Assembly: GCA_016717305.1 (NCBI GenBank)
Contig: JADKFY010000013.1
Coordinates: 62,001 to 126,000 of the forward strand
Reading direction: 5' to 3'
DNA from: Flavobacteriales bacterium
Lineage (GTDB): Bacteria > Bacteroidota > Bacteroidia > Flavobacteriales_F > PHOS-HE28
Length of the DNA: 64,000 bases
Shown here one piece after another: positions 24,700-33,612 of the stretch; position 1 is the first letter of the stretch; every line of letters starts with the position of its first letter. A program made the translations under genes and the position numbers. The notes beneath the pieces were generated by a model that saw only the letters and a program-made list of their open reading frames with translations, did not search any database and had not been told where the DNA came from.

Positions 24700-25626
24700 T
24701 CATCCTTCGCCCACTAGGAACCGCCCCCCTTCGTAGCTCAGGTCGGTGTTCGGGAAGATCGCTCTGGCCTCCTCCAAAAGGCCGTCCACGCTCTTGAAGC
24801 GCGAACTGAAATGTCCGATCAAGAGATGGGAAACCCTTGCCGACTTCGCGATCTCCGCAGCTTGACCGGCGGTGCTGTGCATGGTCTCCTTCGCTTTGGC
24901 GACCATGGCATTCGTGAACGTTGCTTCATGGTAAAGCAGGTCCACGCCAAGCAAAAACGGGATCAAAGCCGGTTCATATGCCGTGTCTGAACAATAGGCA
25001 TAACTGCGCACGGGATGGGGATCGAATGTGAGTTCCACATTGGGGATCTTCGTTCCATCGGATAAGGTCACATCCGCACCGTTCTTTACCGCAACCCGCT
25101 CACGTATTGGGATACTTTCTACCCGATCGGGTCTCAATCGCCTTGGACCAAGCACTTCCTTGAACAAGAACCCCGTACATGGAATGCGGTGTTTCAAGGC
25201 AAGGGAGGTTATTGTAACGCGCTTATCGGAGAACAGGACCACTCCGCTGTTGTGCAATACGGTATGCACGTGCAGAGGGAATCGCAAATAGGTCCCGGAT
25301 GCCCGCAGTTGGACATCCAACACTTCCTTCAACTCCTTAGGACCATGGACGTGAAGTTCTTTTTTACGTCCCAACAGGTGCATGGAACTGATCAAGCCCA
25401 TTAGTCCCAAGTAGTGGTCACCATGCAGGTGACCAATGAAGATGCGATCGATCCCCACGAAGTTGATGCCCTCACTCCGCAGTCGTTCTTGGGTCCCTTC
25501 ACCACAATCCACTAGATAGCTTGCACCGCCGATCTGCACCAATTGTGCGGTGGGATAACGACCACGGGCGGGCAATGCTGCGCCGGTCCCCAAAGTAATT
25601 ACGGTGAATGGCGTGCGCCGATACAT
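24700..25626 (-). CDS. rnz: Ribonuclease Z
   Basis: A 308-residue metallo-beta-lactamase-fold endonuclease that trims the 3' ends of tRNA precursors. The zinc site HLHGDH (His66, His68, Asp70, His71) is preceded by VDCGEGTQERL. Later come YCSDTAYEP, a His in YHEATF and the final GHFSSRF. The length is typical of the short RNase Z form. The start at 25626 is chosen over the longer frame because the Met precedes FTVITLGTGAA, the usual N-terminus. The terminator of the upstream gene lies 14 bases before it. Confidence 0.95.
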   Translation of the reverse strand: MYRRTPFTVITLGTGAALPARGRYPTAQLVQIGGASYLVDCGEGTQERLRSEGINFVGIDRIFIGHLHGDHYLGLMGLISSMHLLGRKKELHVHGPKELKEVLDVQLRASGTYLRFPLHVHTVLHNSGVVLFSDKRVTITSLALKHRIPCTGFLFKEVLGPRRLRPDRVESIPIRERVAVKNGADVTLSDGTKIPNVELTFDPHPVRSYAYCSDTAYEPALIPFLLGVDLLYHEATFTNAMVAKAKETMHSTAGQAAEIAKSARVSHLLIGHFSSRFKSVDGLLEEARAIFPNTDLSYEGGRFLVGEG

Positions 25627-25640
25627 CTTTTTACAAGAAA

Positions 25641-25657
25641 GCCCCGTTATCCGGGGC
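25641..25657 (-). terminator. Rho-independent terminator of the small T9SS substrate gene
   Basis: GCCCCG and CGGGGC form a perfect 6-base stem with a 5-base loop. On the minus strand it is followed by TTTCTT. It lies 29 bases after the stop of the gene at 25687-26439, and just before the rnz start. Confidence 0.65.
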
Positions 25658-25686
25658 CTTGCTTGGTTCAACTTTATTCAAAGGCC

Positions 25687-26439
25687 TCAACGTTGTAGGG
25701 CCATTCGGCCGGTATAGGTTTCGTTGCCGCAATCCACCTTGTACAGGTATACTCCAGCGGGTAGATCACTGCCTTCGAAGATCACTTTGTTCTGACCTGC
25801 CTTGGCAAGTACTTTTTGGTTCCAGATCTCCTCACCCACCATATTGTACACACGCACTTTGGCATCGCCTGTGCGCGCCACAGCGAACTCGATCGTGGTT
25901 CGTGCATTGAAGGGATTGGGCACGTTACGAACATTGGCCAAGGCAATGGCACTGTTCACTGGAACACCCACATTGTCTTCGTTGATCACGATCTGGTATC
26001 CGCTGAACTCATAGGGCAGTTGCTGGGGGAAGCCCAATAGGAACCAAACATTGACATTGATGATGAGCGGGTATGTCCCAACCGCTGTCGGTATCCCCTC
26101 GATCAAACCACAGCCGAGTACTTGCGGCAAGTAGGTACATGACGCAGCCGTTTGAGAATTGCAGACCACTGAAAGGCCGGGCGGCAACCCGGAGATATTG
26201 ACCAATTGAACACTATCAAGCGGCAAGTTGGTATCGGGGACGATCTCTCCTGAGTTGTTCGGGATCATCATGTTCAACGTATCGGAGTAGAACGTGTTCA
26301 ATACCCCGGACCGAAAGTCGGTGGCGGTATCTGGCCATACCCCGAAGATGCTGTCAGCATAAAGCACATTTGGGATGCACTGAGCGAACACTGTTCCAGT
26401 GGACAACGCAACAGCGAGAATGAGCAAATATCTTTTCAT
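25687..26439 (-). CDS. Small secreted protein with T9SS type A sorting domain
   Basis: A 250-residue protein with signal peptide (LLILAVALSTGTVFAQ), a beta-rich middle with six cysteines (about 20-165; one cluster is SVVCNSQTAASC) and a type A sorting domain starting at VRNVPNPFNARTTIEF and ending GRMALQR. The middle part resembles no named family that I recognise. It begins two bases after the stop of the STAS gene, so the two share a transcript, an odd pairing of a cytoplasmic regulator with a surface protein. Confidence 0.8.
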   Translation of the reverse strand: MKRYLLILAVALSTGTVFAQCIPNVLYADSIFGVWPDTATDFRSGVLNTFYSDTLNMMIPNNSGEIVPDTNLPLDSVQLVNISGLPPGLSVVCNSQTAASCTYLPQVLGCGLIEGIPTAVGTYPLIINVNVWFLLGFPQQLPYEFSGYQIVINEDNVGVPVNSAIALANVRNVPNPFNARTTIEFAVARTGDAKVRVYNMVGEEIWNQKVLAKAGQNKVIFEGSDLPAGVYLYKVDCGNETYTGRMALQR

Positions 26440-26441
26440 GG

Positions 26442-26813
26442 CTACTCCTTGTTGACGTCCTTTTCGATCTCTTCCATGTACAACAGATCCACGGCCTCTT
26501 CAGGGGTCGGCGTAATGGAGAGGACGCTTTCCAATTGCGAGATCTGCACCAATTTTTGCACTGGTTCTTGCAAACCGCATACCACCAAGGTACCGTTCAC
26601 GCTCTTGCAGAGCCTGTTCGCAACGAGCAGAGCGCTCAATCCGGAGGAATCGCAATATCGAGTGGCCGAAAGGTCGATGATCGCGTTGCGAACGCCTGTT
26701 TTGTTCAGGTATACAAGCTCGCTCTTGAGCTCCGGAGCACAGGTCGTGTCCAATTTATCCACATTGCTGGTGACCAGAGTATACCTGCCTTTATCCTCTA
26801 TAGTGAAGTTCAT
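26442..26813 (-). CDS. STAS domain protein, anti-sigma factor antagonist type
   Basis: A 123-residue STAS fold. The conserved phosphorylatable serine lies in the YCDSSGLSALL segment, as in SpoIIAA-type anti-anti-sigma factors, and FTIEDKGRYTLVTSNVDKL at the N-terminus fits the first strands. An acidic tail (MEEIEKD) ends the protein. The in-frame extension to 26999 runs into pyrB and is rejected. No anti-sigma kinase is nearby, so its partner must be encoded elsewhere. Confidence 0.88.
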   Translation of the reverse strand: MNFTIEDKGRYTLVTSNVDKLDTTCAPELKSELVYLNKTGVRNAIIDLSATRYCDSSGLSALLVANRLCKSVNGTLVVCGLQEPVQKLVQISQLESVLSITPTPEEAVDLLYMEEIEKDVNKE

Positions 26814-26831
26814 GTTCTGTGGGCTACTCGC

Positions 26832-26839
26832 CAAATATA
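26832..26839 (-). promoter_or_regulatory. -7 promoter element of the STAS gene
   Basis: TATATTTG on the minus strand matches TAnnTTTG exactly, 18 bases before the ATG at 26813. A TTG about 18 bases further upstream (26860-26858) may be the -33 element. It separates the STAS pair from the pyrRB operon. Confidence 0.55.
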
Positions 26840-26883
26840 GGCACCTATTGCCAGCTCCAACGACAGCCCCCCCTGCACTACTT

Positions 26884-27876
26884 TCAAACAGTGCTTCGTG
26901 GGATACGTGCCGCGAGCAAATACAGCACGGCCATGCGGATCGCAACGCCGTTCTGCACCTGGTCCAGTATGATGCTGTTCGCGTGGTCGGCCACCTCACT
27001 GGTCACTTCCACGCCCCGGTTGATCGGACCTGGGTGCATAATGATCAGCTCCTTGCCCAGTTTCCGATACCGTGCCAGATCGATCCCATAGCGCACCGCA
27101 TACTCCCGTAAACTCGGAAAATTGGCAATTCCGTCCCCGCCTTGTCGCTCCAACTGGATCCGTAACATATTGGCCACATCGCACCAGGCCAATGCTTTGT
27201 CCAGATCGTGCTCCACCTTAACACCCAAGCTTTCGATGTGTCGTGGGATCAAGGTGGCCGGACCACTGAGCATGACTTCTGCACCGAGTTCCTTCAGGCA
27301 GAAGATATTGCTCAACGCGACGCGCGAATGCAGGATATCTCCCACAATGACCACTTTCAATCCTTTCACCCGACCCAACTTTTCCCGTATGCTGTAGGCG
27401 TCCAACAGCGCTTGCGTAGGGTGTTCATGGGTGCCATCGCCAGCATTGATGATGGGGGAATCGATATGCTTGCTCAAGAAAACAGCGGCCCCTGGGTCAG
27501 GATGCCGCATCACCACCATGTCCACTTTCATGGCCAAGATGTTGTTCACCGTATCCACCAAGGTCTCCCCTTTGCTCACGCTGGATCCACTGGCACTGAA
27601 GTTGACCACATCGGCACTCAATCGCCGCTCGGCCAACTCGAAACTAACGCGCGTGCGAGTGCTGGCTTCGAAGAACAAATTCGCAATGGTGATGTCCCGT
27701 AGCGCAGGCACTTTCTTGATCGGCCTGCCCAATACTTCCTTGAAGCCGTCGGCGGTCCTGAAGATCAGTTCAATGTCGGCAGCTCGAAGTTCCTTGATCC
27801 CCAATAGATGGCGAGTGCTCAATTGATCGCTCGGAATTACCTCGCTTTCCGACCCCATTGTGCTCTTGGCGCTCAT
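26884..27876 (-). CDS. pyrB: Aspartate carbamoyltransferase, catalytic subunit
   Basis: A 330-residue enzyme of de novo pyrimidine synthesis (carbamoyl phosphate + aspartate to carbamoylaspartate). The carbamoyl-phosphate loop FFEASTRTRVSFE and the HPTQALLD block are both intact, as are KGETLVDT and the C-terminal HPGPINRGVE. The length is slightly above that of E. coli PyrB and similar to the pyrR-linked type. It starts six bases after the pyrR stop, so the two form an operon; no pyrI is present. Confidence 0.97.
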   Translation of the reverse strand: MSAKSTMGSESEVIPSDQLSTRHLLGIKELRAADIELIFRTADGFKEVLGRPIKKVPALRDITIANLFFEASTRTRVSFELAERRLSADVVNFSASGSSVSKGETLVDTVNNILAMKVDMVVMRHPDPGAAVFLSKHIDSPIINAGDGTHEHPTQALLDAYSIREKLGRVKGLKVVIVGDILHSRVALSNIFCLKELGAEVMLSGPATLIPRHIESLGVKVEHDLDKALAWCDVANMLRIQLERQGGDGIANFPSLREYAVRYGIDLARYRKLGKELIIMHPGPINRGVEVTSEVADHANSIILDQVQNGVAIRMAVLYLLAARIPRSTV

Positions 27877-27882
27877 TCCGTG

Positions 27883-28476
27883 TTATCGATCATTTGAAGT
27901 GCCATGTGCAACGTCATCGGAACTGCGTGCATCCACTTGGTCCGTATGGAGGAGCACACGATCTTGTCCATCGGTCCCGGCCCACTCCACCGTTACGCGT
28001 TCGTTGGCGATGCTATCCACCCATTTGCCTACATGGTCCGGTTGAATGGGCAGCTCCCGACTGAAGCGCCGATCGATAAGGACCAACAACTTCACCTTTT
28101 CGGGTCGCCCGAACGCCAACAGGGCATCCAAGCCGGCTCTGATCGTGCGCCCGGTGTACAATACGTCGTCCACCAACACCACCGTCCTGCCTTCCAAAGA
28201 GAAATCAAGATCAGTGGCACTGGGAGCTACTGAAGTGGTGCGTTGCCTGAAATCATCGCGATGAAACGTGATGTCCAACTCGCCGTATTTGAGCTTCTCG
28301 TCTCCCAGTATCCGGACCAATTCCTTGCGCAAACGGCGGGCCAATTGCACACCCCTCGGTTGCAAGCCGACCAAGGCCACGCCATCCAGATCGCCATGGT
28401 CTTCGATCAGCTCATGGCACAACCGCTCTATCGTTAAGGCAACAGCCTTGTTGGTGAGGATCGGCACAGTGGGCAT
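27883..28476 (-). CDS. pyrR: PyrR-type uracil phosphoribosyltransferase/regulator
   Basis: A 197-residue type I phosphoribosyltransferase. The PRPP loop is VVLVDDVLYTGRTIRAGLDA, preceded by DITFHRDDF, which are PyrR features. In Gram-positives PyrR binds pyr mRNA; in Bacteroidota the regulatory role is less clear and the enzyme may act mainly as a UPRTase. No attenuator hairpin is obvious before it, and the start is near-leaderless. The tail (from about 180) is polar with several Asp residues. The ATG at 28476 is chosen, since the upstream frame is low-complexity and lies before the promoter box. Confidence 0.95.
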   Translation of the reverse strand: MPTVPILTNKAVALTIERLCHELIEDHGDLDGVALVGLQPRGVQLARRLRKELVRILGDEKLKYGELDITFHRDDFRQRTTSVAPSATDLDFSLEGRTVVLVDDVLYTGRTIRAGLDALLAFGRPEKVKLLVLIDRRFSRELPIQPDHVGKWVDSIANERVTVEWAGTDGQDRVLLHTDQVDARSSDDVAHGTSNDR

Positions 28477-28482
28477 GGGTGG

Positions 28483-28490
28483 CGAAGGTA
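28483..28490 (-). promoter_or_regulatory. -7 promoter element of pyrRB
   Basis: TACCTTCG (TAnnTTCG variant) six bases before the pyrR ATG. The sequence from the box to the base after it (TACCTTCGCCAC) also occurs before the GlmU-like gene at 47834. Such a short leader leaves no room for a PyrR-binding attenuator. Confidence 0.4.
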
Positions 28491-28610
28491 ATGGAGACGG
28501 TGCAAGGGAGTATAGGTGCTTCCAAGACTGATCAAAAGAGGCACTTTGAAAGGGTTCCCTCATCAGCTATCATCCCTTGATCCAGCAGGTCATTCCCATT
28601 CCCAACAAAA

Positions 28611-28640
28611 AGCCCGGTCCCACTTGCGCGGGACCGGGCT
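28611..28640 (-). terminator. Rho-independent terminator of rpsA
   Basis: AGCCCGGTCCC and GGGACCGGGCT form a perfect 11-base stem with an 8-base loop. On the minus strand a TTTTTGTT run follows. It lies 20 bases after the rpsA stop and is the clearest terminator of the window. Confidence 0.9.
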
Positions 28641-28659
28641 CTTGATGTGCTTAGTCGAA

Positions 28660-30543
28660 CTACTCGGCGCTATCCGCGTCGTCGTCTTCTTTCTTTGCCT
28701 TTTTCGTGGCTTTGCCAGCGCGCTCGTTGGTCTCCATAGCGCTCTTCAGGTCGCCCAGAACGCTGAGGTCACCTAGTGTGCTCTTTTCAACCTTCTCGTT
28801 CACGCTCTTCACAGAGGCACTTGGACCTGCACCTTCCTTGCGAGCTGCTTTGGCTTTGCCACCTGCTGCAGGTGCTGCTTCCAACATTTCCTCGCCTTCT
28901 TCGAAGGTGCGGGTGTGGCTCAGTACGATACGGCGTGCTTCGGCATTGAATTCGAGCACCACGAATGGTAGCTTCTCCTCCAATTCCGCCTTTCCACCAT
29001 CGGCCTTCTTCAGGTTCTTGGCGGTAACGGTGCCTTCAACACCATAAGGCAAGCTCACGATGAAGTTCTGGCCTGCACGGCCGGTGAGGGTTCCCTCATG
29101 CGTGCTGCCCGGTGTGAACACGGTGGCGAATACTTCCCATGGGTTCTCTTCCACTTGTTTGTGGCCGAGGCTCAAACGGCGGTTCTCCTTGTCCACTTCC
29201 AACACCATCACTTCGATGTCATCACCCACGTTGCAGAATTCGCTTGGGTGTTTGATGCGCTTGGTCCAGCTAAGGTCGCTGATGTGGATGAGGCCATCGA
29301 CACCTTCTTCCAGCTCGGCGAAGATGCCGAAGTGGGTGAAGTTGCGCACCTTGGCGTTGTGCTTGCTGCGCAGTGGGTACTTGAACTCGATCTCCGACCA
29401 TGGATCGGCGGCGAGTTGCTTCATGCCCAAGCTCATCTTGCGCTCTTCGCGGTCGATGTTCAGGACCACGCAATCGATCTCTTGGCCTTCCTTCAGGAAT
29501 TCCTTCGGGCTTCGCAGATGCTGGCTCCAGCTCATTTCGCTCACGTGCAAAAGGCCTTCCACTCCGGCTGCCACTTCCACGAACGCGCCGTAGTCGGTGA
29601 TCACCATTACTTTGCCTTTCACCTTGTCGCCAGCGTTCATGTCTGCGCTCAACGCATCCCATGGGTGGGCTTGCAGTTGCTTCAGACCAAGGGCGATACG
29701 CTTCTTCTCGTCGTCGAAGTCCAGGATCACCACGTTGATCTTCTCGTCCAACTTCACCACCTCTTCCGGATGGCTTACGCGGCCGTAGCTCAGGTCCGTG
29801 ATGTGGATCAATCCGTCCACACCGCCAAGGTCCACGAATACGCCGTAGGTGGTGATGTTCTTCACCGTTCCTTCCAACACTTGACCTTTTTCCAAGCCAC
29901 CGATGATCTGCTTCTTCTGGGCTTCCAGTTCCGCTTCGATCAATGCCTTGTGGCTCACGACCACGTTCTTGAATTCCTGGTTGATCTTCACCACCTTGAA
30001 TTCCATGTTCTTGCCCACGTACTGATCATAGTCGCGGATCGGCTTTACATCGATCTGGCTGCCTGGCAGGAACGCTTCGAGACCGAACACGTCCACGATC
30101 AAGCCGCCTTTTGTGCGGCACTTCACATAACCGGTGATGATCTCACTGGTCTCCATAGCGCTGTTCACCTTGCTCCATGCATTGTGAACGCGTGCGGTCT
30201 TGTGGCTGACGACCATTTGGCCACCCTTGTCCTCTTGCTTCTCGATGTACACTTCCACCCTATCGCCAATGGCGAGGTCGGTCTTGTAACGGAACTCGCT
30301 GATGGGAACAACACCTTCGGACTTGTACCCGATGTTGATCACCACTTCCTTCTTGTTCATTCCCACCACGGTACCCATCAACACCTGTTTCTCGCTGATG
30401 CTGCTGAGGGTATCCTCATACGCCTGCCCCATCTTGGTGCGAGCTTCGGTGACTGCCACCTGTTTGTCATCGACCAACGCATCCCAATCGAAATCGGCAG
30501 GTGGTTCGAGGAAGGTGACCTTGTTATTCTCTACTGTTGACAT
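28660..30543 (-). CDS. rpsA: 30S ribosomal protein S1
   Basis: A 627-residue RNA-binding protein made of six S1 (OB-fold) repeats, for example GVVPISEF, GLIHITDLSYGR, GLLHVSEMSW and GLIHISDLSW in successive repeats. It helps mRNA bind to the 30S subunit, of special interest in Bacteroidota, which mostly lack Shine-Dalgarno pairing. The N-terminal 50 residues are acidic. The C-terminal 80 residues are low-complexity and Lys/Glu/Ala-rich (AAPAAGGKAKAARKEG), ending in an acidic DDDADSAE. ATG 30543 is chosen, as the longer frame lies upstream of a promoter box and is unlike S1. Confidence 0.97.
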   Translation of the reverse strand: MSTVENNKVTFLEPPADFDWDALVDDKQVAVTEARTKMGQAYEDTLSSISEKQVLMGTVVGMNKKEVVINIGYKSEGVVPISEFRYKTDLAIGDRVEVYIEKQEDKGGQMVVSHKTARVHNAWSKVNSAMETSEIITGYVKCRTKGGLIVDVFGLEAFLPGSQIDVKPIRDYDQYVGKNMEFKVVKINQEFKNVVVSHKALIEAELEAQKKQIIGGLEKGQVLEGTVKNITTYGVFVDLGGVDGLIHITDLSYGRVSHPEEVVKLDEKINVVILDFDDEKKRIALGLKQLQAHPWDALSADMNAGDKVKGKVMVITDYGAFVEVAAGVEGLLHVSEMSWSQHLRSPKEFLKEGQEIDCVVLNIDREERKMSLGMKQLAADPWSEIEFKYPLRSKHNAKVRNFTHFGIFAELEEGVDGLIHISDLSWTKRIKHPSEFCNVGDDIEVMVLEVDKENRRLSLGHKQVEENPWEVFATVFTPGSTHEGTLTGRAGQNFIVSLPYGVEGTVTAKNLKKADGGKAELEEKLPFVVLEFNAEARRIVLSHTRTFEEGEEMLEAAPAAGGKAKAARKEGAGPSASVKSVNEKVEKSTLGDLSVLGDLKSAMETNERAGKATKKAKKEDDDADSAE

Positions 30544-30648
30544 GCAATGCTTACTTGTATCCTGCACCTGGGGGGTGGTGTGCAAGAGGGTTGGTTGGTT
30601 GGCCTGCTCCACCCGACGCAAGCTCCCCCGAAAGGGGCGGCAAATGTA
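30544..30648 (-). promoter_or_regulatory. rpsA promoter and 5' leader of about 95 bases
   Basis: TACATTTG at 30648-30641 is an exact -7 box, which puts the transcript start near 30637. The leader begins with a CCCC-TTTC-GGGG hairpin (30637-30626) and contains a threefold CCAA repeat (about 30587-30603), then a purine- and A-rich stretch before the ATG. It is longer than the leaders of most genes here, so control of S1 by its own product is possible, but this is inference. Confidence 0.5.
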
Positions 30649-30715
30649 GTGATTTTATGGTTCCTGACCGGACGTGGAATTACCATGCTTGTAGGCACGG
30701 AGGAAAGCAGGCAGG

Positions 30716-32046
30716 TCAGCGGGAACCCAATAGCATAAGGTGGCCCGAAAGCTCCTTTGGGACCATGCTCCCTTCCGGGAGGCGCTCCTTGTAGTGTACC
30801 TCCCAGAAATAAGTCCCATCCGGAACAACCTCCCCGCCTGCACGGCCAGTCCAACCGTTCCCAACTTGGGTGGACGTGAACAGCACCTGCCCCCAGCGGT
30901 TCCGGATCTCCATTTCAAAGCCCTGAGGCACCCCTTCAACGATCGGCCCGAACGTATCGTTCACTCCGTCACCGTTCGGGGTGAAGACGTTTGGCATGGT
31001 CAGCGATGTGGTACAATTCTCGGTTCCGACCGTAACGGAAGCCTGCGCACTCAAGCACCTGCCCGTGACCCCTACCATGTAATCACCTGGCTCGTTGACC
31101 GTGATCTGCTGACCAGTTGCCGCGTTGTTCCACAAAAAGACCATGTCATTCAGCGGCCAACCAGAAGGAAGTAGTTGGGCGGTTAGCTCTATCGATGTTC
31201 AGGACAGATCGACCCAGCCCCTTCAACTGTCACACTTGGCGGTTCAGGAAGTAGGGTTACCGTGAGCGAATCCGTGTAGCTGCATAAGGGTGAAAAGCTG
31301 ATGTCATCAAGTGCGAAGTCGTTTCCGCTGGGTGTCACATTCTGGTTCACGATGCAGATGGTCGCCTCCGTCGCGGTGCCTGAATCCCATAAAGAGTAGA
31401 ACTGGTCCCAAATGCAGGTGGCCGGTCTGGCCAAAAGACTGCCTCCCAAATCGACCCCATTCACGGAAAATGTCATGTCCGCTGGATTTGTCGGGGTCGT
31501 GGACATCAACCACGATGAGAAGGCATACGTGGTATTGGGCTGCACCGATATGGTCTGGCACCAGACGCTCTCATTGGGAATAGCCGAGCCATTGAGGACC
31601 AACATGGAGCCCCCGCCTGTATGGTCGCCACAAGAGGAGAAATTGGAATGCAACAGGAAGGGGTCCGTGGATACGCCGTAGGTCCCCTCAAGGCTCACTG
31701 GCCCCCAAGTACCCCCGATACCAAGATCCAGATCCGTTGTGAAACCCACTGCTCCTTGCTCAAAATCCCCATTCACCACCAAATTATCCCCGACATCGGA
31801 GAAGGATGCTCGGCACCAGTACACACCAGTGGTATTGGCAGAAATGACCGTGGTTAGGGAGCTGTCTTGCCAAACCACGGACAGCGCCCCGGAAGGTGCT
31901 GACAAGAACAGGCTCTGCCCCGCACACAACACGGTGTCCCGTCCTAGGTTGAATGAACAGTCTTGCGCAATGGCGGTGCGTTGACAAAGGACCGACGCAA
32001 TTACGCTGGCGAGAACAAAGATCACTCTATTTGAAAACCACTTCAT
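30716..32046 (-). pseudogene. Secreted protein with T9SS type B (gliding-motility-type) sorting domain, frameshifted
   Basis: The 5' part (to stop 31189) encodes a signal peptide (FVLASVIASVLCQRTAIAQ), a VLCAGQSLFLSAPSGALS PKD/Ig-like segment and a jelly-roll-like domain (NLVVNGDFEQG...NDFALDDISF), ending SICPEHR. The next frame resumes at once with SIELTAQLLPSGWPLND and carries on to PNVFTPNGDGVNDTF, the type B sorting domain, ending GHLMLLGSR. The frame change lies between 31189 and 31199 and needs one inserted base or its equivalent. Joined, it is about 440 residues. It may be a real pseudogene or a sequencing error; the 3' part looks well conserved, which favours the latter. Confidence 0.78.
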
Positions 32047-32128
32047 CAAGCGCAAAGATGGTACGGAACACAAAATAGTTGCCTGAGCAGATGGCCTGTC
32101 GCTAGCGATCAGGAGGAACAGTGGGTGC

Positions 32129-32136
32129 TAACTTTG
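32129..32136 (+). promoter_or_regulatory. -7 promoter element before ispH
   Basis: TAACTTTG is an exact TAnnTTTG match, 67 bases before the ispH ATG at 32204. No -33 element is evident. Confidence 0.4.
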
Positions 32137-32203
32137 TCCTCTAATTCCATTGGTTCGGTGCTCCTGCGCTACGATCCTCCAGTTCCGGACCACCAGCATT
32201 ATC

Positions 32204-33428
32204 ATGCGTAGTTTCGAAATACCCGCCCACTACCGTAGCAACCTGATCGGTCGGTTGAAAGCCTTCCGCAAGGCACAGGACCCCAAGAAAAAGGACCTGG
32301 CTCCCACGCTCTTGGACCTAGGCGAAGTGCGATTCATTTTCGCCCGGCACTTCGGATTCTGTTATGGCGTGGAGAACGCGATCGAGATCAGTTATCGGGC
32401 GCTGGAGGAGAATCCGGGGAAACGCATCTTCCTGCTGAGCCAGATGATCCACAACCCGGAAGTGAATGCGGATCTGGAAAGTCATGGCCTGCGCTTCATT
32501 CAAGACACGCATGGCGAAATGCTCATGGATTGGAACGAGATCACCAAGGATGACATCGTGATCATTCCCGCATTCGGAACGACCTTGGAAACCGAGGCAC
32601 GGTTGAAGTCGATCGGTATTGATCCGTTGAAACACAATACCACTTGTCCGTTCGTGGAGAAGGTGTGGAAACGCAGTGCCCAGCTAGGCGAAAAAGATCA
32701 TACCGTGGTGATCCATGGCAAGGCAGCGCATGAGGAAACGCGGGCCACCTTCAGCCATACAGCGAAAGGCGCACCGGCTGTGATCGTGAAGGATATGGCG
32801 GAGACAGAGGAACTCGGTAGGATCATCTCCGGCGAAGTTCCACTTGCACGTTTCCATGAACTTTTCGGGGAACGATGTTCGCCTGACTTCGATCCTGCGA
32901 AGCACCTGCAACGGATCGGGGTGGTGAACCAGACCACCATGTTGGCCACCGAAACCCAAGCCATCGCCGACCACTTGAAGCAGGTGATGTTGAAGAAATA
33001 TGGTAAGGCTGAACTGAAGGAACATTTCGCCGATACGCGACACCTTTTGCTATGCCACGAACGACAATCAGGACGCGACCAACGAACTGTTAAAGGCAGA
33101 AGCCGACCTCGCTCTGGTCGTGGGCGGCTACAACAGCAGCAATACCAGCCACCTCGTTGAATTGCTGGAGCAGAAGTTCCCGACCTATTTCATCAATGGT
33201 GAAAAAGAGATCCTGAGCGCCGAGGAGATCGAACACTTCAATTATCCAGCGCACAAGTTGGAACGTTCTTCGGATTGGTTACCGAGCAAACGCCCATTGA
33301 CGATCATCCTCACCAGTGGGGCTAGTTGCCCGGATACATTGTTGGACCGGGTGATGCTGAAGGTGTTGGGGTATGTTGAGGGGGTTAAGGATCCGGTGGA
33401 AGTGGTGGATGGTATGACCATCACTTGA
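32204..33428 (+). pseudogene. ispH: 4-hydroxy-3-methylbut-2-enyl diphosphate reductase, frameshifted copy
   Basis: This encodes the final enzyme of the MEP isoprenoid pathway. The first frame runs from MRSFEIPAHYRSN with Fe-S cysteines Cys53 (GFCYGVE) and Cys148 (NTTCPFVEKV). The frame is then lost around 33035-33045, and the next frame reads FCYATNDNQDATNELL, VVGGYNSSNTSHLVELL and SGASCPDTLLDRV (third Fe-S cysteine). The net change is +1/-2, most simply a lost CG in GATACGCG(CG)ACACC. The first frame alone would give a product without the third Fe-S ligand. Because IspH is normally essential and both halves are otherwise perfect, I expect an assembly error rather than true loss. Confidence 0.9.
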
Positions 33429-33432
33429 CATT

Positions 33433-33612
33433 ATGATCAAAACTCTACTGACCACACTATCCGTCGTCCTCGCTTTAGAGAGTGGAGCTTGCTCCTGCAT
33501 ATACCAAAGCCTTGTGTACAAATTCTCGGGCCGAGATGTCATCTTCGAGGGAGTGTCACTCGGTTCCAGAATTGTAGAAGCGAGGCAGATAGCTCGAAAC
33601 GAAAGTGCGTGA
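33433..33612 (+). CDS. Short exported protein with CxC start, possible truncated NTR/TIMP-like protein
   Basis: A 59-codon frame starting five bases after the ispH stop. Residues 1-19 form a signal-like sequence (LLTTLSVVLALESGA), followed by CSCIYQSLVYKF and DVIFEGVSL. A mature N-terminus CxC followed by DVIF resembles the start of NTR/TIMP-like domains, but the frame ends after 59 codons. Sequence in another frame (VREIKVLVGRVHKG) could be the continuation, so this may be the head of a broken gene. It is not recognised with certainty. Confidence 0.35.
   Translation: MIKTLLTTLSVVLALESGACSCIYQSLVYKFSGRDVIFEGVSLGSRIVEARQIARNESA

Noticed and set aside
29098..30540. 480-codon open frame on the plus strand opposite rpsA
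   Set aside because: It is the antisense shadow of a long, codon-biased S1 gene; its translation is His/Leu/Val-rich with no domain, while the minus strand shows six clear S1 repeats.
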